Shown here: piece after piece, positions 1 through 12,134 of the stretch
Layout: each line of letters begins with the position of its first letter
Numbering within the stretch: the stretch's first letter is position 1
Source of the DNA: Fratercula arctica
Lineage: Eukaryota; Chordata; Aves; Charadriiformes; Alcidae
Assembly (NCBI GenBank): GCA_947846985.1
Contig: CANTUZ010000004.1
Span: 6,128,927-6,192,926 of the forward strand
Direction of reading: 5' to 3'
DNA: 64,000 nucleotides
Made by a program: the position numbers and the translations under genes
The notes under the pieces: model-generated
Databases searched by the model: none
Told to the model about the DNA's origin: nothing
What the model saw: the letters and a program-made list of their open reading frames with translations, nothing else

Positions 1-2203
1 CAAATGGAATTGTTTGCTTAAAAATAATTATTTTTTCTCATCACCAGCTTTAAGGTTTTTCGTACAAGCCAATGAAATATTTTCTGACCTCAGTTTCTTC
101 TCCCACCCCTCCACACAGAACCAGCATTTATTACCTGTAAATGCCATGACCTGCTGTTCCAGAACGCTCTGAGGAATGTTACTAAGATCACTGCTTAAAA
201 AACTCTTGCACTGAATACAGGAAACATGCAGGCAAAAATTTCACAAGCCCCAGGTTTCTTACTGGAATCTACTTTCTCCTAGGGTCCGTGGGTAGGTCTT
301 CTTTTTTTTCTTCCTCTTTTGCTAATGTTTCTGGGGATAATCAGAATCCAAAGTTGGAAAAGGAGGTCCCTGTGGCAAACGTACCCCACGGGAGACAAAA
401 GGGCTCCGTCACACTGTATACAGAGTGTTTGCGCAGTGTTAACCAGCTAACACAGGCAGAGAGGGCACAGTCGTGCAGTGCCTTCGCGTACAACCAAGAG
501 TTGATGCTATCAGCTGTGCGAAGGACAAGTCCCAAAAAGTAAGGACAGGCCCTACCTGGCAATATCCCCAGTGTTGCTGAGAAAACAGGTCTTTCAAGTG
601 TGCAGGGTTGCTTTCTAAGATTTGTGAGTGTTGGCTCAGCAAGGAGAAAGGGAAAGTAAGCAGCATTGTAAAACCAAGCAAAAGCCAACTAGGAAACATA
701 CAGCTTAGAAGCCACTCGTTCTCCCCATCACCTTCATAATCTTGAAAATGGGACAAGAAGCAGCACATTTGTTTCCAAATGATATTTGACTTCTGTTAAG
801 AACGAAATGGGATGACAGAGAACTAAAGAGGGAGACAGCATTAGCACTAGCTACAGCTTAGCCACCGCAACGCAATGCGCCTTCAGAAAAGGTCTGGCAC
901 TACACAGACAAGGCAGCATCCTCAGGCGCTGCGTATTATGTCCCACTTTTCCAGAGAAGACAGTGTGGTTTCTCTATGAAACCATCAAGGTGATGATGAC
1001 CATGTCATGGAAGTAACTCCACAAAAGTCCCATTGCTGAAACAAGGGAAGACCAGAATCAAAGCTCTTCAGCTGTGCCAACTTCAGTCTGACATCAATAG
1101 CGACATTTGAATTTTTTGCCCAGATTAGCTGCCAGCCCATCTACTCATTTATCATGCACTAATTTACAACGTTCTCCTGCTTTATTGATAACATTACAGA
1201 TTTCCTCTGAATTGGCCTGGATCTGGATTACAAATGTTCTATATTTTATGTGCTCATGCCCTCTAGAAGCAATAAAGCTCCTTCCCAGCGTGAAGTCACA
1301 TATATAGCTGTTTGAAGAATTTTATGATCTCCAAAGCAGAGAGGAGTCTGTACAGTAGTGACTATATTTTGATATCCTTAGTCAGACAAAGAACCCACTA
1401 ATGAAAACAGACAGGTTGTATTCCATCTTCTGAACATGCCCTCATTTTTATGTGTACATACATGAATACACACATGTATTACTGGCATTTTATGTTCTTA
1501 TTTTACTGTTCTACTGACATACAAATTCATCAATGAACGACTACCAAAAATATGAAATATAAAAGCCTCAGTTCCCTAAATAGAGTAATGTACCAGGCTT
1601 AATTTTATACATGAGGTTACCCTATTTTGGTATGCGCTCCCCTTGTGATACATCTTTAGAGCACTGAATAAAGATGGAGCTTTCTTTCACTGAAATACGA
1701 GTCAACTGGAAACACTGGAAAACCAACCTATCATGTTACATGAGTGTAACCTTACGGAACTTTGTCTTCTGTTATACAGCCATAATGGAAATAGAGATTG
1801 ATCACTTTTACCCACCTATCTGCCTTTTATGGCTTTATCAGACAGCCTTCTGAAAGACAGCTGTTCCGATACAAAATGAAGAGTATGAAACAAAATACTC
1901 TAATGGAAACAATACACATAAAAGAAAAACGTGTGCATGGTCTATAGTATAACCACTCAGGCAGAAGTTGATGGCCTGCCTAGCTCTGCAAGATTCAGAT
2001 CACGTAGACCATAATATCAAGAAAAACATCACACTAATGGCATAATTATCTGAGTGTCCACAGCGCATAACACACACATCCACCATTCATTCTTTATGGC
2101 CTGCCTCTCTCCCTCAGAAAAGTCTCACCAGCTCTGCAACCTGTGGGACCAGGGATGGAGATCGGACAGGCAGCGTGGCCCTGGGTCGCTGAAGCCAGGT
2201 CTC
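1..2203. other. Intergenic sequence, nothing recognised
   Basis: AT-rich unique DNA. Open frames on both strands (for example around 288-768) have no family resemblance and overlap in all directions, as expected by chance. There is no transposon signature I could name. Confidence 0.5.
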
Positions 2204-2290
2204 CTAGGGACAGGTCTCACCCGGCTGAGGTCCTGTGTGGATTCTCTGATGTCTAATGAGCCTGGTGTTCACACTGAGATTTTCTTGAAC
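2204..2290 (-). pseudogene. Decayed C2H2 zinc-finger fragment
   Basis: On the minus strand an open stretch between two in-frame stops reads ENLSVNTRLIRHQRIHTGPQ and then PGETCP before TAG (2206-2204). SVNTRLIRHQRIHTG is the helix, the two zinc-binding histidines (H-x3-H shape) and the TG linker of a classical tandem C2H2 finger as found in vertebrate ZNF proteins, where a tail such as HTGPRPYKC follows. Here the tail is PQPGETC. The upstream cysteine pair is missing and a stop codon lies 11 codons before the finger helix. It looks like a fossil of one finger from a ZNF gene or its retrocopy, not an active gene. Confidence 0.55.
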
Positions 2291-3789
2291 TAAGAGGTTC
2301 CCCTATCTTCTACCTACCCACTTCTAGGATGCCAACACCCTTGAGACCTGCTGGCTGTCTATCACATTTGACTGAAGGTGGCAAAAATGACATGTCATAG
2401 ATGTTACAAAGTCACTGGGAAGGCCTGGCAGACACATGTATGCACTCTCAGGTACACGCATACATGTGGCCAGCACAGCTTTATAAACACCGCTCCGTAG
2501 GAAACCAGGCAAAGAGCATAGACCTGTTCTGCCTAGGCCCCTTCCCTCCGTGCAAGGTAAGGCAGAGCCATACCTATGTTTGGGAACTCCTAGAAAATAA
2601 TCCACTCCCTGTAACAAAGAGCTTGTGCCTTGCACAGTGGAAACCAGCTCTGTGACATGAAGGAATGGCCTGGGAAGCCTTTGCGGAAGCCAGTTTTTAT
2701 ACCGTACTTCCTCACTACAAAGGAAAGGTGTTTAAATTGCCAGGAGTGGTTTTTCAGGCTTGTCTAAAATGATGCAATTTCGTACAAAACCAGCCTTCCT
2801 CTAGGCTGTGAGCACAGCTCTGCTGGAGAGGCACTGACCTTCTCCCTCCTGCTGAAACACTGCATGCCACTGGGTGAAGGATGCTGAGGAGAGGAAAGGT
2901 GTCAGCTGCCCATCCTCACTCCATCAGCATTCACAAAGGTGCAGCACCAGCCTTTCCACAGCCTGCGAGCAGAGAGGAGATGGTGGTTTAGCTCTGGAGG
3001 CCCTTCACCCCGAACGGAAAAAACAGAAGTGGAACAACAGTACACTTTTGTGAGCGGGACAGAGCAGTTTGGAGCCCAATTAAACTGTTCTAGTAAACTC
3101 CAAGTACTCTTAATAAAAGAGTAAATAAAAATCAATGGAAATGCACTTTTCCCTCAGCAGTGTATAAACAGCAAGGCAGTGCTGAGAAAGCAAGCATGGT
3201 GGCAGGGAGTGGGCTCCGTCAGCCCTGAATTCAATGCATCATTAACACAGGCAAAGCTTCGCAGCCTGGGAAGACTTAAAAATTAGAGCTGGTGAAGCCT
3301 GAACTCCAGGTGAAAAAGAAATTTTCATTTTGTCTTACTACAACGCTCTCATGTGGGGACACAGCATACTGACTTTTGTTACATGGCCAGGTTAAAAATT
3401 TTACCAATCCTGCTAGATCTCTTTCCTAGAGGAAAGAGCATGTATATTTATATATTTAGCTCTTACAGCCAAACCTTCATAACTTAACACTTATTTCTGT
3501 GTATGTAATATAAATATGAAAGCACTCACATGAGCACAAACTGGGACGTGTTCATGTGTGCATGAACGTCACCACCTGCACAAACAGTCCTGATGTGGAA
3601 GAACCTGACTTATCTACATGCGTTTTTCCTACAGAGCAAGGAAAATCCGTGCAGTTCAGCAAAGTCAGAACCAGCCTGGCACTGCAGTGGGTTTCTGGGG
3701 ACTTCAGAGGCAGAAGTCTACAGAATTTCAGGGGCTAATCTGTAGAAGTTTAACGTAGCCTGAAGAATTTAATGGAGATTTAGATGCCT

Positions 3790-3841
3790 GCAACTGAAAT
3801 GTAATGTTTTTGAGAGCAACTGAAATGTAATGTTTTTGAGA
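3790..3841. repeat. Exact tandem duplication, 26 bp x 2
   Basis: The 26-base unit beginning gcaactgaaatgtaatg and ending in tttttgaga occurs twice back to back without a mismatch, which implies a recent duplication. Confidence 0.95.
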
Positions 3842-6800
3842 ATGATTGACCAAGATGAGTGGCATCCGCTTAGTACTCATGAAACATCGTGTCAGCGTTA
3901 CGCCTTACTAGCATACATAAATCAAGGTGCAATGTCTGTCTCATTTTCTTCTCAGATGAAGAAAGGCTTACAATCTTCATAAGATTAAGCTGTTCTAAAC
4001 CAAAATGAAATACTGCTCATAAACAGTGGTGATGTTTACATACAGAAACTAAATAAAACTGGGCGGAATAGGCTGAATGAACCAGAACAAACAAGAAACT
4101 CGTAAGGGATGTTCCTTCCTTATTAATATCCTCCCCCTCCCTGGTACTACTCAAAGCTTTTTCTGTTTGCCTTTCCCACGTCTCTTATCTGTGCTTTCAG
4201 ATACAGAGAGCCTCACAACATGCTATAGCTTGAATGTTTGCATTCATCAAAGCGAAAACTTCTATTAATAAGAATTCAATTATTTGGAAAAGTTTCCTGG
4301 AGGTACAGCACCACCTTTCTAAGTTCACTTCCAATGGGAATTTTACTTTCCATAAGCCTCGTTTGACTCATAAAATACAAATAGATGGTTTGCTGTGGCT
4401 CCAAAGAAAAGGACTTCAGAGGAATAAGCATGAAAAGTGGAGCCTGTCACAAGCATCTGTGGAACAGTGGGAAGTTATGTGAATAGTAGCACTGTCTAAG
4501 GCTCCCCATGGGAATACTATTAAATTAACAGCACATTCAGATTAATTGCCTTTTCTTTTTCCTGGGGATTTTTTTTTTTCCAGTTGCCTAACAGGTATCT
4601 TGTAATGCAGAACTGTGGTTCACAGAGGTCACCCGGTAACGCAGTGGGTTTGATTTGGTGGTGAGGTTTTCTGGTTTTGCAGCTTTTTCTCAGCTGTGTT
4701 CCAAAGTCCCGAGTTATTAATCTATCAGACAGAAATAGAACAACAGCTACAGCATTCTGACCCCAACCACACCCAAATCCTCAGGGAAGTCAGATGTCTC
4801 TTCAGAAGTCATGAACAGTGAGATAACAACATCATACACGCACTTTGTATTTTAATTGTTTCTATTAAGGATTAGGAACAATCCCTGTGAGCAATCAATT
4901 TTGCTGGCATTTGCAGCCAGACTCAAGCCTGCTTTTAGCTAACTGCCACGCAATATTCATGCCTCAAACCCGATTTTAGTGAGTTCCCTTCCCTTCTAGA
5001 GCAAGTACATCACTGGAGGCTCCAAGTCCCTTTTGGTAACCCCACCCTCATTAACTCTTGAGCACAGGGGAATTACAACAGGGAATAAAGTAATTACTCC
5101 CTTGCTGCTGCCAATGTAAGAGGGCATTTTTATACCAGTTCAGCTTTTCTCCTGTACAGCCATAATGTTCCTTCCTAAAAGGAAGCTGAAAACATGGGGA
5201 GATTCACTGCCCCTCTAAAGCTGTTTTGGTGTCTGAACAGGTCATTTATTTAAAATACCCTGCTCTTTGGTCTTGATGGCTGTGCTTTTCTGGTATCATT
5301 GCTAGTCCTTCCATTCAACACAACTAGGATTGTTTCTTCAGATGCTTTATTTCTACAGATTCCATGCTGGGTCATGACTAGAAAGGACAGGCTGCAAATC
5401 TGGCATTGCGGAGAAAGAGGGGAAAAGAATAAGAATTACAAAAAGGCCAGCTCTTATTTCAATCTACAGAAAAGCAGCAGCTCTTTCCCAACTTTTAGCA
5501 TAGGGAAATAATCTGGCTGGTGCTTTATGCCTAGGCCTCAAGTAACAGTTTTAAGTGACTGCTATATTTAGTCAAAGAGATAGCTGGTTTTGTGAATAAC
5601 TTGCAAAGGACCTATGCGTGTGCCAGCTCCACAGGGTAATGCCATTGCGTTAAATGGATTAACTTGGGATTTACACGACTAAGAGCTGAGATACCGGATG
5701 CCTGAACACAGGAAGGCACAAAATGAAAACTTCCTCCAAGAAAATGAAAACATCTCTCTCTCTCTTCTCAACTAAACCACAGAATTAAATGAAAGAAACC
5801 AATCTGATGATTAAAATGCTGACAAAGGTGCCTTACTCTTCATCAAAGCTGTAACTTCTCTCTTAATCAGGTCATGCGATACAAACATTAGCGGCACACA
5901 TCCTGCTTTCGCTCCACGAGATTTCCCTTCTCCAAATCCTTTCCCTTGGCCACGGGAAGAGCCCCAGACCCCCATTGGTCTGATACCTCACATTAGACCA
6001 ACAAAGTTGCAATCTACAGTCTTGCAAGATTTTAACTCCTACAGCTATCAACAGATTGCCTCAGGAACCGTGCCCCATCACAAACCCTACCTGCCTGCCC
6101 TCGTTGCCCTCAGCCCTGCTCTCACCACCACCAGCCCATTTCGCCGTTGGTGGCCAGCGTGGACCCTTCACTCTCCCATCAGTAGCCCTTGAACAGGAAG
6201 CACCTGGGTGTTCCCCATTTATAGAGCAGGTGGAAGCAAGGCTTGTTGCTGCCATAAGTGAAAACACAGCATTAGCCAGCATCCTGGCTCCTGGTGAGAA
6301 AGCGTTTTATTAATCAAAAAAATACTTTCCACCCTGTGGTGTCTTACAGACCTTTAAACTTGCATCTGCAAAAATCAGACAAATTCTTCTGTCATTCTCA
6401 TAACAAAGTTAAAATACAGAAAACTTTTTTTAAACTGGAGGATTTTTTTTTTTTTTTTTAAACAAGAGAGAGAACTTCAACCTGATTAGAAATACTCTCT
6501 ACGCTCAGCACAGGGTGGTATGGGCAAGGCAGAATTTCCAGCTCATTAGTGTATGCCACATTCCCAGTCTATTATAGGGGGAAGAATAGGGGAAGCTGGA
6601 GTAGCTGAGCTTGCTTGACCAAAAGGTATCGGCATACACCACCAGCTTTTTCTCATTCTATTCTAGACTACAGAAAGGGAGAGGGGAGTGAAGACCAGAA
6701 ACTCTCAACATCTCAAAATCTCAATTCCCCCAAAACATGTTGTTATGGAAAGTGAAATGCTGACAGAGCAATGACTGGTAGGAAGCTGGAGTATGACATG

Positions 6801-7991
6801 AAGCTAATGAAGTGCAAGTCTTTGGGGGTGGGAACCAGAGCCAAAGGGTACGGTGCATTCTTGCACCCACAGCATTCACCATGATTTTCTAGTTCTACTA
6901 TTTCGATAATACATTTCATCTCAGAAGTAAATATTTTCATTGATGATGTGTTCTTACTATAATTCATGAGACTATACAAAAGAATGTAACACTTTGCATA
7001 GCAGTAGATAACACATTAATCCCTCTTACAGGATTGTAGACTAGCATTCCTTGCCAGTGGATCTAGAAAACAAAGCCCTGACCTTCTCCTAGGTATTATT
7101 AAAAGACATTATTAAAAGAATGGTACGCCAGAATTCAAAAAGCCATTGCAAGTAAAGAAGGTTTAGAAATCAATCATACCGAGAAGTTGGGAAGTGGGGT
7201 TACAGGAGCGATTTGAAGGAAGACAGGCAGAAGCTGAAGACTCCGCAACAGCAACATCATCTTATATAGGACACAAAAGCCATGCTCTGGAAGGCAAGAA
7301 GAAAGATAAGAAACTGGGAGAGACTAAGAGGTGAAATGTTATCTGGGAGATGAATGAGAACAGAAGGTTTATTGTTTGGACAAATCTAATATTGGTGCAG
7401 TAAAAGATAAAAAAATAGTGAATGGGTTCAAGGAGGACAGTAATGTGATCCAAGATTTAGCATGAAATCTAGCAATTCATCCTCAGCTGTGATATCTAGC
7501 CTTCCTATTATAGGATAGCGTAGGTGTGTATTTGGGGCACCTACAGCATTATCACGAATCCACTTCCTCTGGTATCTAGGATTTCTGAGGCAATTGTAAC
7601 TGCTCCCAGCTTTTACCAGCAATTTCAAAGTAATGATTTTTCCTTCCTAAAACAAATGACAGCCTGAGACTAGGAAGGGATGCTATTCAGTGATTGATAG
7701 AGACAGACAACTTACTTATCACCAAAGAAATCTTCATATCATGCCACATGTTATGTATGTATAAGAGTAGAAAGAAATATCATAGAAATAGAATGGAAAA
7801 TCTATATAAATATAGAATCTATATAAATAGCAAAGGCACTTCAGGCCTTCAGAAGAAAAAAGAAAATTTTAAAACAACATACATTTTTGACAAGGCACAG
7901 AGCTTAAAATACCTGGGAAGGAAAATAGTGGTGAATCAAAACAAAAAACTTTAAGTCAGCAAAATGCTGGTGTCACATCTGCTAGCTACAC

Positions 7992-8028
7992 CAAAAAAAA
8001 AAGAAAAAAGAAAAAAAAAAGAAAAAAG
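7992..8028. repeat. A-rich simple repeat (A with interspersed G)
   Basis: Runs of A broken by single G bases following tagctacacc. This is simple sequence, possibly an old retroposon tail, though no body is visible. Confidence 0.85.
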
Positions 8029-9577
8029 GATGGGAGAAAAGTTCCCCAAAGACCCCAAGCTTTTAGGTACCTCCTTTGTGTTAATGACTCCATGAGTTCA
8101 AACGTGCTCCTATTTTAATGTTGGATAATTACTGTTATGGTAGTCAAAATATCATTTAGTGAATCCAGCATATTGTGTTGAAAATAATGTAAAATAATAT
8201 TGTACGCAGATAACTTAACTTGACAGATGAAGACTTGCTCTCATTCATAAAAATGAAAATTTCTCAACAACGTGGTCAGTATATGATACTGCAACCAAAT
8301 GGAAAAAGTTCAGTTTAGAAGAAAAGTCTACAGAAACGCACACCAAAACATACATAAAATGTTCTCTAGAATCTGTTATTTAATAAAATGTTGTGTGTCT
8401 ATCAGATGTCATAACTCGCAATTTAAAATCTGTACAAGCACACATCGACACGTATGCTCCCACCAGAAGTAATAAGGCTTTCCAAGGGCTGATCGTGACC
8501 AAGGCCTGGACCCCCCCACCTCATTTTAACATGCTGAGTATTCATCTTCATTATGGGTCAGTTCCTTACCGTATACCTAAAGGTTCATCACCTTGTAAAC
8601 ATTTTTAATATGGCAGTTGAGATGGTCCCACAGGGATACGAGTCACACGGTCCTGATGCAGCTCACCTGGTGGGCAGACTGGCCAGCATCGATGCAGGAC
8701 ACATTGGTCTTTCTGCTGGACAAGTGAAAACATCTCCTCAAAGTGCTGAAAATTTTTGACAGAAAATTGCTTTATGCTTGTTTTGTTTCCTCAAGCCACC
8801 GCGAGAGAGGAAATCCGGGGGGCACAAACTGCGGGTGTATCTCATTACTGCATTTCCAGGTTTGTATCTTCAAATAAGTGCCTGGTCTGGTGTGAAAAGA
8901 AAGTTACTCTCTGTATATTAAGTGCTCCTCTTGCCGTGTGCCTAGTAATTCCAATATTCCCAAACCCTGAGCAGTTCCTACACGAAAAGGAAGGAAAAAA
9001 GAAAAGGCCTTTCACAAACACATTAGCCCTTACTGCAAAATTAGTCTACCCACCACTGACACACAAAAATATCGGAGAAAGCTAAATAGACAGAATCAGA
9101 TGGAAAATTTGGCAGGTGTTAGGAAAATAAAATATGTAACAAAGACTGGGATAAGCCAGAAGGTTCTTTAAAAGGCCATAGGAAGAACTGGGAGTGCTGA
9201 TACCCAGTTTCGGCAAAGCTCGATGAAGGAACTGTACTGTTATGAGTGCTATGGTTGATTTTAACTAAAATAACTCACCCCCTCAAACTTGTCTGGGTCA
9301 CTGCAAAAAGCGTATCCTTTGGGGGTGTTTGAGTCTGACAACACTAATTCAAATAGATGACAGCACCTGCATTTGGGAAACATCCATCATTACAAGAAAA
9401 TCAAGAGGAAAAATCAACTGCACAGGCATTTTATGTGCATTTTAAAAGATAGAAATTCTCTGTCATGCAATACAAGGAATACCCCACACTTAGCATGATT
9501 AGGATCTGTGTGAGTCAAGATTTACAGTCTTGTGCCTAAGCCAGACAAACATTAAAAGCCTGTGACTAAACAGAGGA

Positions 9578-9597
9578 GAAAAAAAAAAAAAAAAAAG
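9578..9597. repeat. Poly(A) tract
   Basis: About eighteen to nineteen A after cagagga, followed by gatagccc. No attached element was recognised. Confidence 0.85.
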
Positions 9598-10104
9598 ATA
9601 GCCCTGCAAACTCTATTTTCTTACTGTGAATGGCTCACTTTGAATCATTTGCTTGGGCCAGATAATGTTTGCAACAAGCTGTCACGTAATGAGTTAAGTG
9701 CCACCAATGGAAGGCGCAAACCTTTGCGGTTAGTTGGGGAAAACAGTGGGAATGAATGAAACGGGGGTTTGTTGCCTCCCACACCAAGCACACAGAAGCT
9801 CGTCTGTTTTGAGGATTCACGACATCTTTGAGCACGGGGTGCTCTGCCCACAGCACTGGTCACCTGCTGAGAGCTCGCATTGAATTAGGTTACATTATAA
9901 TTGGATTTTCCGAAGGCACCGCATTAGCATTTTCCATGATCTCACCCTTATTAGCCAAATCACTAATCAGGAATAGTGCAGTTATATTGTTTGCTGGTTA
10001 AACTATCTGCTGCCTTAGTGTCTGTAAGCCAGCTCCAAATTCACGCAGAGATAAAAACTCCTATCTCTCTAACAGAGACTCCGGAGTTTATTCTGTAGCT
10101 GACG

Positions 10105-10130
10105 GAACTCTAAATTCTCAATTAGAGTTC
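10105..10130. repeat. Short inverted repeat
   Basis: The nine-base arm gaactctaa (10105-10113) is repeated inverted as ttagagttc (10122-10130) around an eight-base loop, and a further direct copy of aactctaat follows at 10134. It lies in an AT-rich, ATTA-rich interval. There is no evidence of function. Confidence 0.7.
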
Positions 10131-11437
10131 TCAAACTCTAATTTCCAATAGTTCATGAGAAGGCAGTTTCTTTCCAGAGGCCAGTTTGCTCAATGCTTTG
10201 CTTGTGTTCTTCCTGAGTCCGTACTATAAGCTAGGAGTGTCGTTTCTTTGATCAGTGTAAGCAAAAGCAGCATTGCTGTAAAATGTAACAGCTGAAAAAT
10301 CCTTTCCCATGGATTCTTCCCCATTGGGTCCAAAATCAAATGCTGAACATGTTTAATCCTGTAAGGTTATTATTTTAACGCACAGACCTTCGTACATTGA
10401 TGGGAATGGAAATACCTGTTCTAAAAGCAGAAATGACACACGCAGGCGATCTCTAACTGATGATTCTGTCTTCATACAGCTCAACAAGCTGCTTGTGTGG
10501 GAGCTTAAACTCATATTAAGTACTTCTGAGCTGTAAGGAAAGCACGCAGGACACCTCATGCAGCCTTATGGTGCAAAAATCTCAGTTCCTTCTTTCAGGT
10601 GGGATCCCAGCAGATTCAGGTACCTGCCTGCAGGGAAGCAACAGTCTTACAAGTAGATTATCAGGTAATGTTTGCTGAACATCCATTCACCACAATTTTT
10701 TGAAAAATATCATAGTCTAAATACATTTTAATTTAAAAAGCTAAGGTTTTATTCTCAGGTTAGAAGTTACACAACGATGTTCAGATTTATTACAAGAATA
10801 ACTTGGAAACAGAAAGCCATTTGCACTGAGAAGTTAAAACCATTAAATATTTCTACTAAAATTCTTCTGATACAAATAAGTACACACAGAAAAAAACCCA
10901 AACCCTGCGATTACATTTTTCTTATAACTTTGGAGACAAAACAAAAGGAGAGCTGGCCTTGCCTCAAAAAGGGGAGGAAGCACATTCTACCTGGCCTGGC
11001 ATCAGTGGTACCCTGCTTACAATTACACAAATGTGTTGAAACCATGAAGCAGGTTTCCCTTTTACCAAACAACCAAGAAAAAGAGTACAGAATTCAAGAT
11101 GGCATATCAACAAATCATTCCCTGGAATCAAATAAAAAAGACCATAATTCTCAAACAAGAAAAAAATAGTATCATAAAGCTATTGGACTTATAAGCTCTT
11201 GCATTCAAACCAGATGTGACTGTCTCTCAATAGCTGCATCTTTTCTCATAAGGCTTTTTAACAGATTCTCATAGGCAGCACAAACAGCGTCTTCAGAACA
11301 AAGGGCAAAAACGCTTCCCAGCAGAGTTTAACTGGATCCTGAAGATCACTAGCCTGCATGATCTGCTTTTCTATTGTCCTTGCAGGGATTTCACCAGGCA
11401 TAAATAACACGCACTCAAGAGATAAGGAGCTAAGGGC

Positions 11438-11476
11438 AAAAAAAAACCCAAAAAAACCAAAAACAAAAACAAAAAC
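11438..11476. repeat. A/C-rich low-complexity tract
   Basis: Runs of A separated by C clusters (aaaaaaaacccaaaaaaacc and then caaaaac units). It yields a lysine/proline-rich chance frame. Confidence 0.8.
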
Positions 11477-12060
11477 CACCAGAGCAAAACAGAATACTGA
11501 AGTTACAAGACTAGCTTGCAGCCTTTGGTCTACACTTCTCCAGGTCATAGGCTGTCAGCAATGGGCTCCCTTCTCCGAGGATGAATCTGCAAAACATATC
11601 AATACCAATTATTTTGACATTGAGAAATACAACTCGCTTATGGTTAATTTCCCTCTATTTTGTAACACACACACATCCCCGGAGCCAATACTGTACATCA
11701 TTACAAGTCTGTAATCAATCCAATACAAGTGTCAGTAAGTGTGAAGAAGCAAAAGAGGGCATGGATACCATACAGTGCGCTAGTAGTCTCTCTCAACTTT
11801 CATCTAGTCCCAGTTGTTGATACAGAGCAAACAGTAGGGTCTAGTAACCTAAAACCCCCATATAAAATCTTTCTAGACCTCTAAAAAGAACAGCTGACAT
11901 TCAGCAGTGCTCCTAGGCATACATTAGCATTAGGTGCACTCAAGAGAGTAGGTAAGTGTGACAGAGAGAAGAATTAGGTAGTAGTACCTACAGCTAAGTA
12001 CATGTCTGTGGTTCAAAGATGTATTTGATAGTAACTCACTTGAGCTAGGAAAACAAAATA

Positions 12061-12134
12061 AAATCTAAGAAAGGAAATATACTATTGCCAGGGTAACAAA
12101 TCTAAGAAAGGAAATATACTATTGTCGGGGTAAC
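12061..12134. repeat. Tandem duplication, 37 bp x 2
   Basis: The unit begins aaatctaagaaaggaaatat and ends gggtaac. The second copy differs at two positions (gccaggg against gtcgggg). It is a short, fairly young tandem duplication. Confidence 0.93.

Noticed and set aside
341..768. Two overlapping minus-strand frames of 109-115 codons and a plus-strand frame.
   Set aside because: They overlap each other in different frames, have no recognisable domains, and no splice or promoter context supports them.
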